Below, piece after piece: positions 1-7,683 of a DNA stretch of 64,000 nucleotides. Within the stretch, counting starts at the first letter, position 1. Each line of letters starts with the position of its first letter. The stretch is taken from NCBI GenBank assembly GCA_052326585.1, contig JBKQLU010000008.1:1-64000 (forward strand), read 5' to 3'. The notes beneath the pieces were generated by a model, which did no database searches, had not been told where the DNA came from, and saw only the letters and a program-made list of their open reading frames with translations. The translations under genes were made by a program, and so were the position numbers. The DNA is from JAPLJC01 sp052326585 (GTDB lineage Bacteria; Desulfobacterota; Desulfobaccia; Desulfobaccales; 0-14-0-80-60-11).

Positions 1-155
1 GTAAAAATGTAGATATGGCTTAGATATATGGAGAGTTATTCGGCGGCGGTATCTCCAGTCAAGGCGAGGCCCCGATGCTCGGTTATTTTTAGATGATTAG
101 ATGTCCATTTTGGGCAGCAACCGTGTATATTCAAGAAATAAAAGGAGATCGTCAC

Positions 156-1058
156 ATGATCCAACCGAGTAAAGGAGGGAGAAAGCAGAATGTCTCATCT
201 TCCTGGTTGGCCAATGTCGTTAAAGAATTCTGCGCCACCTCTCCCGAAAACACCCTGAACCATGGTACCGGTGAACGGGCCTGGGAGGAGCCGCTGGTCG
301 GCTTCTCCAATGGCGCCGATCCCCTGTATCTCCGCATCAAAGAGGACATCGGCCCGTTTTACCTCACTCCCGTGGAGATCTTCCGGCAAGCCTTTCCTCA
401 GGCTCAAACTCGTCCCGAAGACCTCACGGTGGTCTGCTGGATTTTGCCGCAAACTGCGGCCACCAAGGTGGACAATCAGCAAGAGTCCACTTACCCGGCG
501 GAGCGCTGGGTCAGGACCCGGCATTTCGGCGAGATGTTCAATACTACACTGCGCCGGCACGTGGTGGCGACCCTGCAAAACGCCGGATTTGTCGCGATAT
601 CGCCGGTAGATGCGCCTTTCTGGTCGCGAGAAGTATCACCGCGTTACGGCCCCGCCTCCCGCTGGTCCATGCGGCATGCCGCACATATTTCCGGCCTGGG
701 AACCTTTGGGCTCTGCGATGGACTTATCACTCCCCGGGGCAAGGCCGTGCGCGTCGGCTCGGTGGTGGCCTGGATTCCTATCCCGCCGACGGTTAGGCCA
801 TATACGGATCATCATGAATATTGTCTCCATTTTTCCCAAAACACTTGCAGGAAATGCATGAAGCGCTGTCCAGCCGGGGCGATTACGGAAGCCGGCCACG
901 ACAAAGACAAATGCGGGAATCATATCCTTCAGGTGGCGGCGCTCTATGGCAGGAAGGGCTTTCACTTTGACCGCTATGGTTGTGGCCTCTGCCAAACCGG
1001 TGTGCCTTGTGAGTCCCACATCCCGGTGCGGGAACGGGGGAAGTCTGGAGCTGGATGA
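156..1058 (+). CDS. QueG-like 4Fe-4S double-cluster protein
   Basis: Protein of 300 residues resembling the C-terminal half of epoxyqueuosine reductase (QueG) and related iron-sulfur reductases. The ferredoxin-like end carries C-x2-C-x3-C-P (CRKCMKRCP, about residues 231-239), a lone Cys near 253 and a second set CGLCQTGVPC (276-285), the usual arrangement for two [4Fe-4S] clusters. The preceding part (SMRHAAHISGLGTFGLCDGL) matches the QueG-family core that faces the cofactor. It is shorter than typical QueG (about 350-380), so the exact reaction is uncertain; tRNA queuosine reduction is not implied. I chose ATG 156 over an in-frame ATG at 93 because AAAGGAG lies 8 bases upstream of 156. It stands alone, convergent with the aldo/keto reductase. 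Fe-S assignment is seen; role is inference. Confidence 0.7.
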   Translation: MIQPSKGGRKQNVSSSWLANVVKEFCATSPENTLNHGTGERAWEEPLVGFSNGADPLYLRIKEDIGPFYLTPVEIFRQAFPQAQTRPEDLTVVCWILPQTAATKVDNQQESTYPAERWVRTRHFGEMFNTTLRRHVVATLQNAGFVAISPVDAPFWSREVSPRYGPASRWSMRHAAHISGLGTFGLCDGLITPRGKAVRVGSVVAWIPIPPTVRPYTDHHEYCLHFSQNTCRKCMKRCPAGAITEAGHDKDKCGNHILQVAALYGRKGFHFDRYGCGLCQTGVPCESHIPVRERGKSGAG

Positions 1059-1684
1059 CGACGAAAGGATGTCTTCGGCGTCAGGCTTTAGCTATAACCC
1101 GGCACGGAAATCTGTGGGCTTTTCGCCCAGTCTGGCTATTGGTCTTGCAGGTTTCCTGGTATTTTCGTCTCGCATTTGGGCCGCTTCGGGCAACTAGCCA
1201 AAGAAGATTCTTCTGCTTCCCTTCCTGCCTGGCGGGCATTAATGGGCACAGCGGATAACTTGCCAAACCCCTCCCTTATCACCGAGGCAGCAAAAACTGC
1301 ATAAATAATCTGTATATCCTCCAGGGGCCTTTGGGGGGAGGATAATGTCAGGTTACTGCGAGAAAAAAAAGCCAAAACATCCGTGGTGAACGAAGAGGAT
1401 CTGCAAGCTAAAAAGTGAAGATATGATCTGGATAGGTAGAATTTTCAGCAAGTTGGTAAGTTTCTCAATATAACAGTAATCGACGCAGCTCTTACCTCGT
1501 CCGCTAAATTTTCCTTGGATTTAAACACGAGCATGCTTTTGCTCTTCGGGATTTCCTGCACCATCTCGTGCTGATCCCTATCATGGCCAAGCCGAGTAAA
1601 CCCGGTTTCAGAGGCCGCCGGACTGATGAGCGTCCTCTGAGAAAATTCACTGACGATCAACTCAAAAACGATCTTTTTCTGCTG
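1059..1684. other. 626-bp gap without a convincing gene
   Basis: Between two convergent genes. Only short open frames without a recognisable domain or good ribosome binding site are present. A minus-strand frame (about 1445-1684) continues in the reading frame of the aldo/keto reductase beyond its TAG stop, but has no family resemblance. Base composition is lower in GC than the rest of the window. Confidence 0.5.
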
Positions 1685-2920
1685 CTAGACCAACAACTCC
1701 TTGGCTTGGCGCATGAGTGTGGCGATGGCCAACCGGTGCGGACAGGCCTGCTCCGCCCGGGAATAGTCCACCTCGGTCAGCCGCTGCTTAACGCCCTCAT
1801 CCAGCCCGGCGAAGGTCATTCTAGCCAGTTCCGGCTCGCCGTAATACTGGTGGTACATGAGGCAACGCATGACTTCGTTCACGGGTACGGCACCGCCCAC
1901 GGCCTCCTGGCAGATCCTGCCGCAACCGGCGCAGTAACCGTCCCTGGTTTCCAAGGCGTACCGCTGTAAAGAGTCGAACTCCTCTTGGGCCAGCTTAGTC
2001 TGGTCCAGGGCCGCGGCCACGTTGGCTGAAAGGATGGTCAGGTTGGGCATCTGGGTGCAGATACTGGCGATCTGGGGGTTCTCCCAAACGACCTTGAGTT
2101 TGGCCTGGTTGTCCGTGAATCCCCGTTTCAGGAAGCGGTCGGTCATGTCGGCTTTGGCCTTGCTGGCGTTCTCAGGCTTCCCAGGCTTGCCGGCTTGAGA
2201 CTTCATGGCCACCAGGCCGATCCCTGCCTTCTCGCAGGCGTTCAGGGCCTCCTTCAACTTGGGGTCTTGCATGACCCGGAAGTTGTAAGTGAACATCGCC
2301 GCGTCGATCCAGTCCAGTTTGGCCGCGCCTAAGAGACACTCCGCCATGTTGGTGTGGGTGCTAAAGCCGACGAATTTAAATTTGCCGGCCTTCTTCATCT
2401 CCGCGGCCCAGGTCTTGATAGCCGGGGTCATTTCTTCGATGCCGGTGATGGCGTGGATGTAAAACAGGTCCACGTAGTCCGTCTGCAGCCTTTTTAGACA
2501 CTCATCCAGGTGTTCCGTGAGGGCGTCGACCTTGACATGGTGGAGCTTGGTGACCAGGAAGACCTCCTTGCGGGCCTCGGGGTTGCGGGCGAAGAAACGG
2601 CCCATGCCTTCCTCGCTCATGCCGTTGCCATAGGACTCGGCCGTATCCCAAAAGGTCACGCCCCATTTCAGGGCCTGCTTCAGGAGCAGTTGCTTACTGA
2701 CGGTGTCGAACATGGCCCCCATGTTCAGGATGGACACATCTACGCTGGTCTTGCCCAGCCGGCGTTTGGGCATGGTCGAGACCTTGGGAGGGGCGGCCGG
2801 CGGCTCTGGGGCAGCGAGGGCTCCGGTCACTCCGGACCCCGCCGCCGCTAGGCCGGCGAGGGTGACGGTGGTCACGAACTCCCGGCGCGTAAGGTCGGCG
2901 ACTTTAGTCTTCCCGCTCAT
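1685..2920 (-). CDS. Tat-exported aldo/keto reductase with C-terminal Fe-S cysteines
   Basis: NAD(P)H-dependent aldo/keto reductase family, 411 residues. The N-terminus has a twin-arginine signal (TRREFV, residues 11-16), a hydrophobic stretch to about 36 and a Pro/Ala linker, so export in folded form is predicted. The TIM-barrel tetrad is visible as Asp92, Tyr97 (ESYGNG), Lys125 (VTKL) and His156 (YIHA). After the barrel, CAGCGRIC (330-337) and a distal CP near 393 resemble the [4Fe-4S] ligand pattern of the ferredoxin-tailed AKR subgroup. AAGGAGGT sits 5 bases before the ATG. Substrate is unknown; the signal plus Fe-S tail suggests a periplasmic redox enzyme with an electron partner. Single-gene unit in the lower-GC left segment. 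Confidence 0.8.
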   Translation of the reverse strand: MSGKTKVADLTRREFVTTVTLAGLAAAGSGVTGALAAPEPPAAPPKVSTMPKRRLGKTSVDVSILNMGAMFDTVSKQLLLKQALKWGVTFWDTAESYGNGMSEEGMGRFFARNPEARKEVFLVTKLHHVKVDALTEHLDECLKRLQTDYVDLFYIHAITGIEEMTPAIKTWAAEMKKAGKFKFVGFSTHTNMAECLLGAAKLDWIDAAMFTYNFRVMQDPKLKEALNACEKAGIGLVAMKSQAGKPGKPENASKAKADMTDRFLKRGFTDNQAKLKVVWENPQIASICTQMPNLTILSANVAAALDQTKLAQEEFDSLQRYALETRDGYCAGCGRICQEAVGGAVPVNEVMRCLMYHQYYGEPELARMTFAGLDEGVKQRLTEVDYSRAEQACPHRLAIATLMRQAKELLV

Positions 2921-3208
2921 GGTGACCTCCTTTTAACTGAGGTTATGCGGCAGCCTTGGCCATCGTAGTTTAAAAATGGTTTGGGGGACCTCTCTCAACA
3001 AGTTTGACCGCGGAAAGTTTCGTCTTTTGTTGCCGGATTGTCTCGCAGGGGACATGATAGCACAAATTTTATTGAAAAAGTTCAATAGCAGATCACTTGC
3101 CAAACTCGATAGCTATCCTCTCGACCTTGAAAACTGCAGATATGGTGCGAATATCAGATCTGGGGAGGGGGTTCAATTCCTACCCTTGGGTTTCCAGGGC
3201 TGCACGGT

Positions 3209-3532
3209 TCAGGACTTGATAAAGTCGTCCAGGTCGGCGGGATTGAAAAGGACGCTCCGCCCAATCTTCACGTAAGGCATTCGGCGCATGCTTACTCAAC
3301 GCCGCAAGCTATCCACACTCACTCATAGCCGTTTGGCAGCACCGGCAACCGTGAGCAGGCTACCGGCCGAATGTTCCTCCGCTCGGGAATTTTCTATCTC
3401 CTGAGGGATTTCCTCGGCTTTTTCTTTTTCCATCTCCAACACCCTTACAAACCGATCGAGAAGCTCGATCAGCTTCGGGTTTACCTTAAATAACCAAGAA
3501 GTCTCGTCATTGGCAGCCATACCGATCTCCAA
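3209..3532 (-). pseudogene. decayed excisionase-family helix-turn-helix gene (two in-frame TGA)
   Basis: The first 69 codons are open (3532 to 3326) and end in SLLTVAGAAKRL, the usual beginning of an excisionase/MerR-type DNA-binding domain. The same frame then reads TGA (3323-3325), VSVDSLRR, TGA (3296-3298), VSMRRMPYVKIGRSVLF and NPADLDDFIKS before a stop at 3209. In intact relatives the two stop positions are normally Gly (KRLGVS) and Trp (LRRWV), each one base from TGA (GGA, TGG). This is the signature of recent point-mutational decay rather than frameshift. A coiled, Glu/Lys-rich N-terminal part precedes the domain. The gene starts 5 bases after the stop of the 277-residue gene at 3538, so both formed one transcription unit. 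Confidence 0.75.
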
Positions 3533-3537
3533 TCACG

Positions 3538-4371
3538 CTATTCATCATCCTCCGCTTTTTCTCGTAACGAGAAGCGGAAAATAGAGGCAAATCCATACCG
3601 CGTCTTTTCTCCATAGAGGGTTATAAAATTTATTTTATTGGCTGACGCGGTCTCAAGGACAATATTCATGGCATCTTCCGGGAGGTTGACAAAACACAAA
3701 CTGTATGGTTTTTGTTTGTGGAGGGAACCCACGGACTTCGGCGGATCTTCGTTATACTCTTGCAGGTATTTGCTTCTTTCTGCCTCATTGAGATGAGGGC
3801 TTCGAGATAAGTTTACCTCGATCTCCAGGTCTTTCAACTGAGGAGGCTCAAGAAATTTGCCTTTAAAAACCAACCATCGAGTTTCGTCGAATGGCTCGCT
3901 ATATATGGAGTCCCAGTTATCTTTGCGGCGGCGCAATGGATCGAAATTGGCGTTAAGTCCAAAGCTGTAATCACAACTCCAGCTGTCGATGAGCACGGAA
4001 TAATAAACGCCGCCGGACAGTCTGCGTCGGTGATCCCTAAGTATCTGCTTAATCTTCTTTTCTCGATCTTCCCAAGCGTTAGAGGGCTTGGCTTTCTTTT
4101 TTGCAGGTTTTTGGACTTCTGGTTCTGGTGGTTCCGGTTTTGGTTTTTCCTTTGCGACGAAGGCAGGAAGCGGTGGCTGTACAACCTTATGACCCGAACT
4201 CTTTCTGGCCCAATAACCCCTTGGTGGAACAGGAACCTGATTACGAGCACACAACTTTGCCATTCCGCGATCGGAGACGCCGTAGTCTTTGGCAAGATGC
4301 CGCATGGGTTTCGACCACGCCAATTGATAGAGCTGGTCTCGGGTCAAAGACAAATGTGTCGCTGGATACAT
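3538..4371 (-). CDS. island-type protein with N-terminal HTH-like region (LTRDQLYQLAWSKPM family)
   Basis: Hypothetical protein of 277 residues. Residues 8-55 (LTRDQLYQLAWSKPM, then LAKDYGVSDRGMAKLC and VPVPPRGYWA) match the opening of a widespread family of uncharacterised proteins found in integrative elements; it looks like a helix-turn-helix followed by a basic linker. A Lys/Pro-rich stretch (about 70-100) leads to a mixed C-terminal domain I cannot assign. Codon use is AT-richer than the bulk of the window. The decayed excisionase-like gene follows after 5 bases, so the pair was co-transcribed. The function is unknown; DNA binding is inferred from the N-terminus only. Start at ATG 4371 has only a weak ribosome binding site and a very short leader. 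Confidence 0.7.
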   Translation of the reverse strand: MYPATHLSLTRDQLYQLAWSKPMRHLAKDYGVSDRGMAKLCARNQVPVPPRGYWARKSSGHKVVQPPLPAFVAKEKPKPEPPEPEVQKPAKKKAKPSNAWEDREKKIKQILRDHRRRLSGGVYYSVLIDSWSCDYSFGLNANFDPLRRRKDNWDSIYSEPFDETRWLVFKGKFLEPPQLKDLEIEVNLSRSPHLNEAERSKYLQEYNEDPPKSVGSLHKQKPYSLCFVNLPEDAMNIVLETASANKINFITLYGEKTRYGFASIFRFSLREKAEDDE

Positions 4372-4385
4372 GGTAAACCCTAAAA

Positions 4386-4415
4386 ATTATAGGATTCAGA
4401 AAGGCATTATGTCGC
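4386..4415 (-). promoter_or_regulatory. candidate sigma-70 promoter for the 3538-4371 gene
   Basis: On the minus strand a perfect TATAAT (4386-4391) lies 18 bases after GCGACA (4410-4415; 4 of 6 to TTGACA). Its downstream edge is 14 bases from the start codon, implying a leader of under ten bases. Confidence 0.4.
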
Positions 4416-5273
4416 TCGCCTTAATTTATCTTTTAATATCAGGAGACTGCGGATTATCCTTAATGCCTGAAAATCCTTTTTCTGAAAGCATCCTCAAGCA
4501 TTGTTTAGGATAATTATCTTCCCGACTTTATCAAGCAGACGATCTTAACCCAGATAGAGAAGGTGAAGGGAATGCTGTTGTCTTGCCATATGGCGCTAAG
4601 GGCCTCTTACAGCCCCACCACGGGCCGCCAAGGTGACATCCAAGGGAAAGAGATCAGGGGCGCCTATGAAATGCGTAAATCGCCCCATGAGGCCTCGCCA
4701 CCTGGACAAATGTTGCTCATAAAATTTTTGGCCTGGGTTTCATAACCGGGGGCGCTTCGGGATCTCCCCCGAGACCTCGCGAACGAATTTTTGATGTGGT
4801 GTCCGTGAGGAGCATTCAAGGCAGCGGGGGGTATGGGACCCGTCCCGGGGTTTCGCTCTTGGGCCGGAAAATCGTTCAAGCTAACGGAGGCGCTATGCCC
4901 GGCAGAACGAACCCAGCAGAACATGGGGACGTCACCAGCCGAGAAGCTGCAGGTCCCATATTCCTGCAAAAGGCGGGTTTCGAAGGGATTCATCGCGCCT
5001 CACCCGAAGGTGCGGATGGAGATATTTGGTTAAATCTTTTTGAGGGGAAGATGCGAATGATTTATTAGGCCGAAATGCCTTTCCCAGATTTTCCCATGAG
5101 GACGCCTGGGGGCCCTCTTTTCAAGGTATCCCATTTCGGTTTTCGGAGCCCTGCGGAACTGCCAAAGAAGCGGTGGTTTGCTGACGGTTTCCCAACCCTT
5201 TCCAGGGCTACTCTGGGGCTATACTTTTCGACCTCTTCTTTAATAAAATAAACAATGATATTAGTAATATAGG
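4416..5273. other. 858-bp gap, no supported gene
   Basis: The stretch between the island-type protein and tRNA-Ser has an AT-rich part (about 4420-4540) and a mixed part. Open frames of 60-109 codons exist on both strands, but none has a recognisable domain, good codon bias or ribosome binding site. It may be eroded mobile DNA next to the tRNA. Confidence 0.4.
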
Positions 5274-5367
5274 TGGCGGAGGGGGTGGGATTCGAACCCA
5301 CGTGGGAGTGATTAGCCCCCAAGTCGATTTCGAGTCGACCCCGTTACGGCCTCTTCGGTACCCCTCC
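5274..5367 (-). tRNA. tRNA-Ser (anticodon CGA)
   Basis: The minus strand gives a complete class II tRNA: acceptor GGAGGGG paired with CCCCTCC, discriminator G and encoded CCA (5274-5276), a D-arm, an anticodon stem GTCGA/TCGAC with loop CTCGAAA (anticodon CGA at 5330-5332), a long variable arm as expected for serine, and a T-arm with GTTCGAATCC. It reads UCG codons. Its 3' end faces the lower-GC accessory segment on the left, the side where tRNA-targeting integrases insert elements. Confidence 0.95.
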
Positions 5368-5399
5368 TGCAAAGACGGTTTTCTTCCAGGTTTGGTAGC

Positions 5400-5455
5400 C
5401 GCAGGCTTTAGCCTGCGCCCTTGTTTCTGATAATTTTCGCAAGCTAAAGCTTGCG
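5400..5455. repeat. two tandem short palindromes beside tRNA-Ser
   Basis: CGCAGGCT-TT-AGCCTGCG (5400-5417) and CGCAAGCT-AA-AGCTTGCG (5438-5455) are perfect 8-bp dyads with 2-nt loops, 20 bases apart. They belong to the same style as the cassettes near 29.7, 42.0 and 60.6 kb. Confidence 0.7.
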
Positions 5456-5517
5456 GCTCCATCGAAAATTCTTAAGAGGACGAACCCGCTTCTTTAAAGG
5501 AAATCTCCAGCGCCATC

Positions 5518-6018
5518 CTATCGCCGGGCCCGGAAAAACTCCTGCAGCAGCTCCCGGCACTCCGCCTGGCGCACCCCGCCGGTTACTGCCGGGCGATGAT
5601 TGAGGCGCGCCTCCTCCGGCAAGCGGTATGAAGAGACACAGGCCCCGCCCTTGGGATCGGCGGCGCCGAAGACCACCCGGGCCACCCGGGCCTGCAACAT
5701 GGCCCCCAGGCACATGATACAGGGCTCAATGGTAACATAAAGGACTACCCCGGGCAAACGGTAATTCCCGGCCGCGGCGGCGGCCTGCCGCAGCGCCAGC
5801 ACCTCGGCATGGCCGGTGGGATCGTTGAGGCCAATGGGGCGGTTGCCGGCCCGGCCCAGAATCTCACCGCCCGCCCCCACCACCACCGCGCCCACCGGCA
5901 CCTCTCCCGCGGCCAGGGCTAGCCTCGCCGCCTCCAGGGCCTGGCCCATGTAATAATCGTCAGTTTCCAACCGCACCTCGGTTTGCCCGGCTAGACGTGG
6001 CAGGAGGGATCGGCTCAA
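5518..6018 (-). CDS. tadA: tRNA-specific adenosine deaminase TadA
   Basis: Converts wobble A34 to inosine in tRNA-Arg(ACG), in the cytoplasm. The deaminase zinc site is complete: HAE in PTGHAEVLAL and PCIMC in EPCIMCLGAMLQARV, with the VPVGAVVV strand before it and the family C-terminal basic helix (RELLQEFFRARR). The 166-residue frame is close to normal length, but the first 14-23 residues are poorly conserved; a GTG at about residue 15, just before RLETDDYYMGQALEAARLA, may be the true start. Its 5' end overlaps the stop of the upstream small gene by 4 bases, so translation is probably coupled. Confidence 0.92.
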   Translation of the reverse strand: MSRSLLPRLAGQTEVRLETDDYYMGQALEAARLALAAGEVPVGAVVVGAGGEILGRAGNRPIGLNDPTGHAEVLALRQAAAAAGNYRLPGVVLYVTIEPCIMCLGAMLQARVARVVFGAADPKGGACVSSYRLPEEARLNHRPAVTGGVRQAECRELLQEFFRARR

Positions 6019-6470
6019 GCGGGGGCAGGCCCTGGAGGCGCACCCGGGCGGCCGCAGGGGTGGTCAGGGGCGAGTCGCCCCGCCCCGGCAGGCTTGGCTC
6101 CTTGGCCCAACAGGCCCAGGGCCCGGGCTTCGTAGGCCCGGAGGACCTTAAGGGCCCGCTCCTCCGCCAGCAGGAGGGCCTGGCCTTTCTCCCGGGTGCC
6201 CCCCGCCGGCGCCTGCGGCAGGAGCTCCGAGAGGACCTGGCAGCGGCGGCCATGGCCCTCCGCCAGCAGGCGCAGGCGCAATACCAGAAGCTGGGCCAGC
6301 ATGGGGTCCTCCACCCAGCGCAGATAGTCCAGGGCTCCGGGAAAATCTTCTTCCTCCATGGCCGCCAGCGCCAGGTGGCGATAACAGGCGGTGGGCAACA
6401 ACCCGGACCCGGCCACCGGGCCCGCCAGGACCCGGCGGCCCAGGCGCACCAGCAGGCTCAGCCCTAACAC
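6015..6470 (-). CDS. hypothetical helical protein upstream of tadA
   Basis: Frame of 151 residues opening with GTG at 6470, immediately after the TGA of the preceding gene and overlapping tadA by 4 bases. Leu/Ala/Arg-rich with amphipathic helices in the first 110 residues (YRHLALAAMEEEDFPGALDY looks TPR-like) and a low-complexity Pro/Gly tail. I do not recognise a family. Operonic spacing on both sides supports it as a gene, but GC-rich overlap frames can look similar, so confidence is moderate. Function unknown. Confidence 0.5.
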   Translation of the reverse strand: MLGLSLLVRLGRRVLAGPVAGSGLLPTACYRHLALAAMEEEDFPGALDYLRWVEDPMLAQLLVLRLRLLAEGHGRRCQVLSELLPQAPAGGTREKGQALLLAEERALKVLRAYEARALGLLGQGAKPAGAGRLAPDHPCGRPGAPPGPAPA

Positions 6471-6471
6471 C

Positions 6472-6795
6472 TCAGGCCTTCTGGGCCTGGAGGCCGGCGT
6501 TCACCAGGTTGTCCATAATCTCCCGCAACTCCGGGAGATCCCGGGTGAGTTCCCGGATACGCGCCTGGATCTGGCGATAATCCTCCCGGTCTTCGCCCCC
6601 GGCCTCCTCCAGGGTGTCTTGCAGGGCCGCGGCCAGCCGCCGGTCCAGGCGCCAAAGCCCGGCCGCCGCGCCCAAAAGCTCCAGGATGCCGCTGGTAATG
6701 TGGTGCCCGGTGATCTCCTGAAAGGCCACTTCGGCCACCCACCCTGCCAGGCCGCCCACCGCGGCCCCGCTGACGGAAAATTTCTTGCTGGCCAA
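6472..6795 (-). CDS. hypothetical protein with glycine-zipper-like N-terminus
   Basis: 107 residues, starting at TTG 6795 because a perfect AGGAGGT is 4-5 bases upstream and no ATG fits. The first half (SGAAVGGLAGWVAEVAF and GILELLGAAAGLWRL) is small-residue-rich and could insert in a membrane; the second half is a charged coiled coil (about 55-100). First gene of a three-gene unit ending with tadA. No family recognised. Confidence 0.6.
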   Translation of the reverse strand: MASKKFSVSGAAVGGLAGWVAEVAFQEITGHHITSGILELLGAAAGLWRLDRRLAAALQDTLEEAGGEDREDYRQIQARIRELTRDLPELREIMDNLVNAGLQAQKA

Positions 6796-6972
6796 TTCTT
6801 ACCTCCTGTAAGGCGCCTCTCAGGCGCCAGATCGATAATTGCGGCGCGGCGCCTACCCCGCCGCATCGGCTCGCTATCCCTTCATCCGGTATCCTTGCCC
6901 TCTATCCGGGCCCCGGGTGTCGCCAGGATACCTGTCCATTTGTGCACAGCCCTGAATATCACCCTGGCGCAA

Positions 6973-7251
6973 TTATTGTTTACTGGATGGCGGATTCTCC
7001 TTCTCCACCTCTTCCCCGACCTTCATCTCCTGGAGCCGCTCCGCCAGACGCTCCGTCTCGGTGAGCATGCGGGCGACGTGCCGGTCTTTTTCCGCCAGGC
7101 GGCGTTTCAGGGAGCGGACTTCGGACCTGAGCCGGGAGGTTTCGGAGTAGCCCAGCCAACCCCGAACAGCCCTGGTGGCCAGGGTCAGGCCCACGCCCAA
7201 AATCGCCCCCAGGCTCACCCCCACCAAGAAATCCAGGGTCTTGATCTCCAT
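6973..7251 (-). CDS. small membrane-anchored coiled-coil protein
   Basis: From ATG 7251 the product is 92 residues: one transmembrane segment (about 5-27, LDFLVGVSLGAILGVGLTLA) followed by a long charged coiled coil (SEVRSLKRRLAEKDRHVARM and onward) and a Ser/Pro-rich end. An in-frame TTG at 7293 would add 14 residues, but neither start has a strong ribosome binding site. Topology resembles DUF1043/YhcB-type anchors, though I cannot claim homology. Monocistronic, divergent from the purine gene. Confidence 0.55.
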   Translation of the reverse strand: MEIKTLDFLVGVSLGAILGVGLTLATRAVRGWLGYSETSRLRSEVRSLKRRLAEKDRHVARMLTETERLAERLQEMKVGEEVEKENPPSSKQ

Positions 7252-7683
7252 GTTAAAGGCAGTTTCCGGTTTACCGGTTTTTTGTAACTGCAAAAAGCCT
7301 TTTTCTCATTCTGCGCCAGCTATCTTATTAAGACCCGTTAACCTGCGGAAGTGTTACCAGCGGCGGTTCCCCGAGGCTGGGCAGGCCCCGCCTGCTTGCC
7401 GACAACTCACTTGAAATATTAGCATTCTTCCCGGCCGCTGTCAATTTCTGCCCGGAGCCCCAAAGTGGCTTGTCAAGGAGCGCAACACATGCCACAATAA
7501 GGCTGCCCGCCTTTGGCCGGCTCTGGCGCCAGAAGAAATTGCCCTTGATTTTTAAGTGGTCAAAGGGAACGCTCCCAGGCAGCCTAACCGGGCCGCCACT
7601 GGCGGCGCCCCTTTTCCCTTTATAAATAAAACCTGGAACCCGGGAAACGGCAAAGCAGAAAACTCTCTTTGGAGGCACCGCGT
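7252..7683. other. 432-bp divergent intergenic region upstream of purH
   Basis: Lies between the small coiled-coil gene and the AICAR transformylase. I looked for a ZTP riboswitch (expected before purH) but the conserved 3' core resembling CCGCCTGGGCA is absent. No repeat cassette or convincing promoter was found. The part before 7671 is GC-rich with one AT-rich patch (TTTATAAATAAAA near 7620). Confidence 0.4.

Noticed and set aside
1445..1684. In-frame extension of the aldo/keto reductase beyond its TAG stop
   Set aside because: About 80 open codons but no family resemblance or codon bias; readthrough is not needed because the protein already ends like its family.
3168..3190. tRNA 3'-end-like sequence (GGGGGTTCAATTCCTAC) as a possible att remnant
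   Set aside because: The T-stem would not pair properly and identity with tRNA-Ser beyond the common T-loop is poor.
4563..5068. Several 60-109 codon frames on both strands in the gap left of tRNA-Ser
   Set aside because: No ribosome binding site, no domain and overlapping frames on opposite strands; probably eroded DNA.
7252..7683. ZTP riboswitch upstream of purH
   Set aside because: The conserved 3' core (similar to CCGCCTGGGCA) and the preceding helix pattern are not present; CCCCGCCTGCTTGCC near 7387 is too far from consensus.
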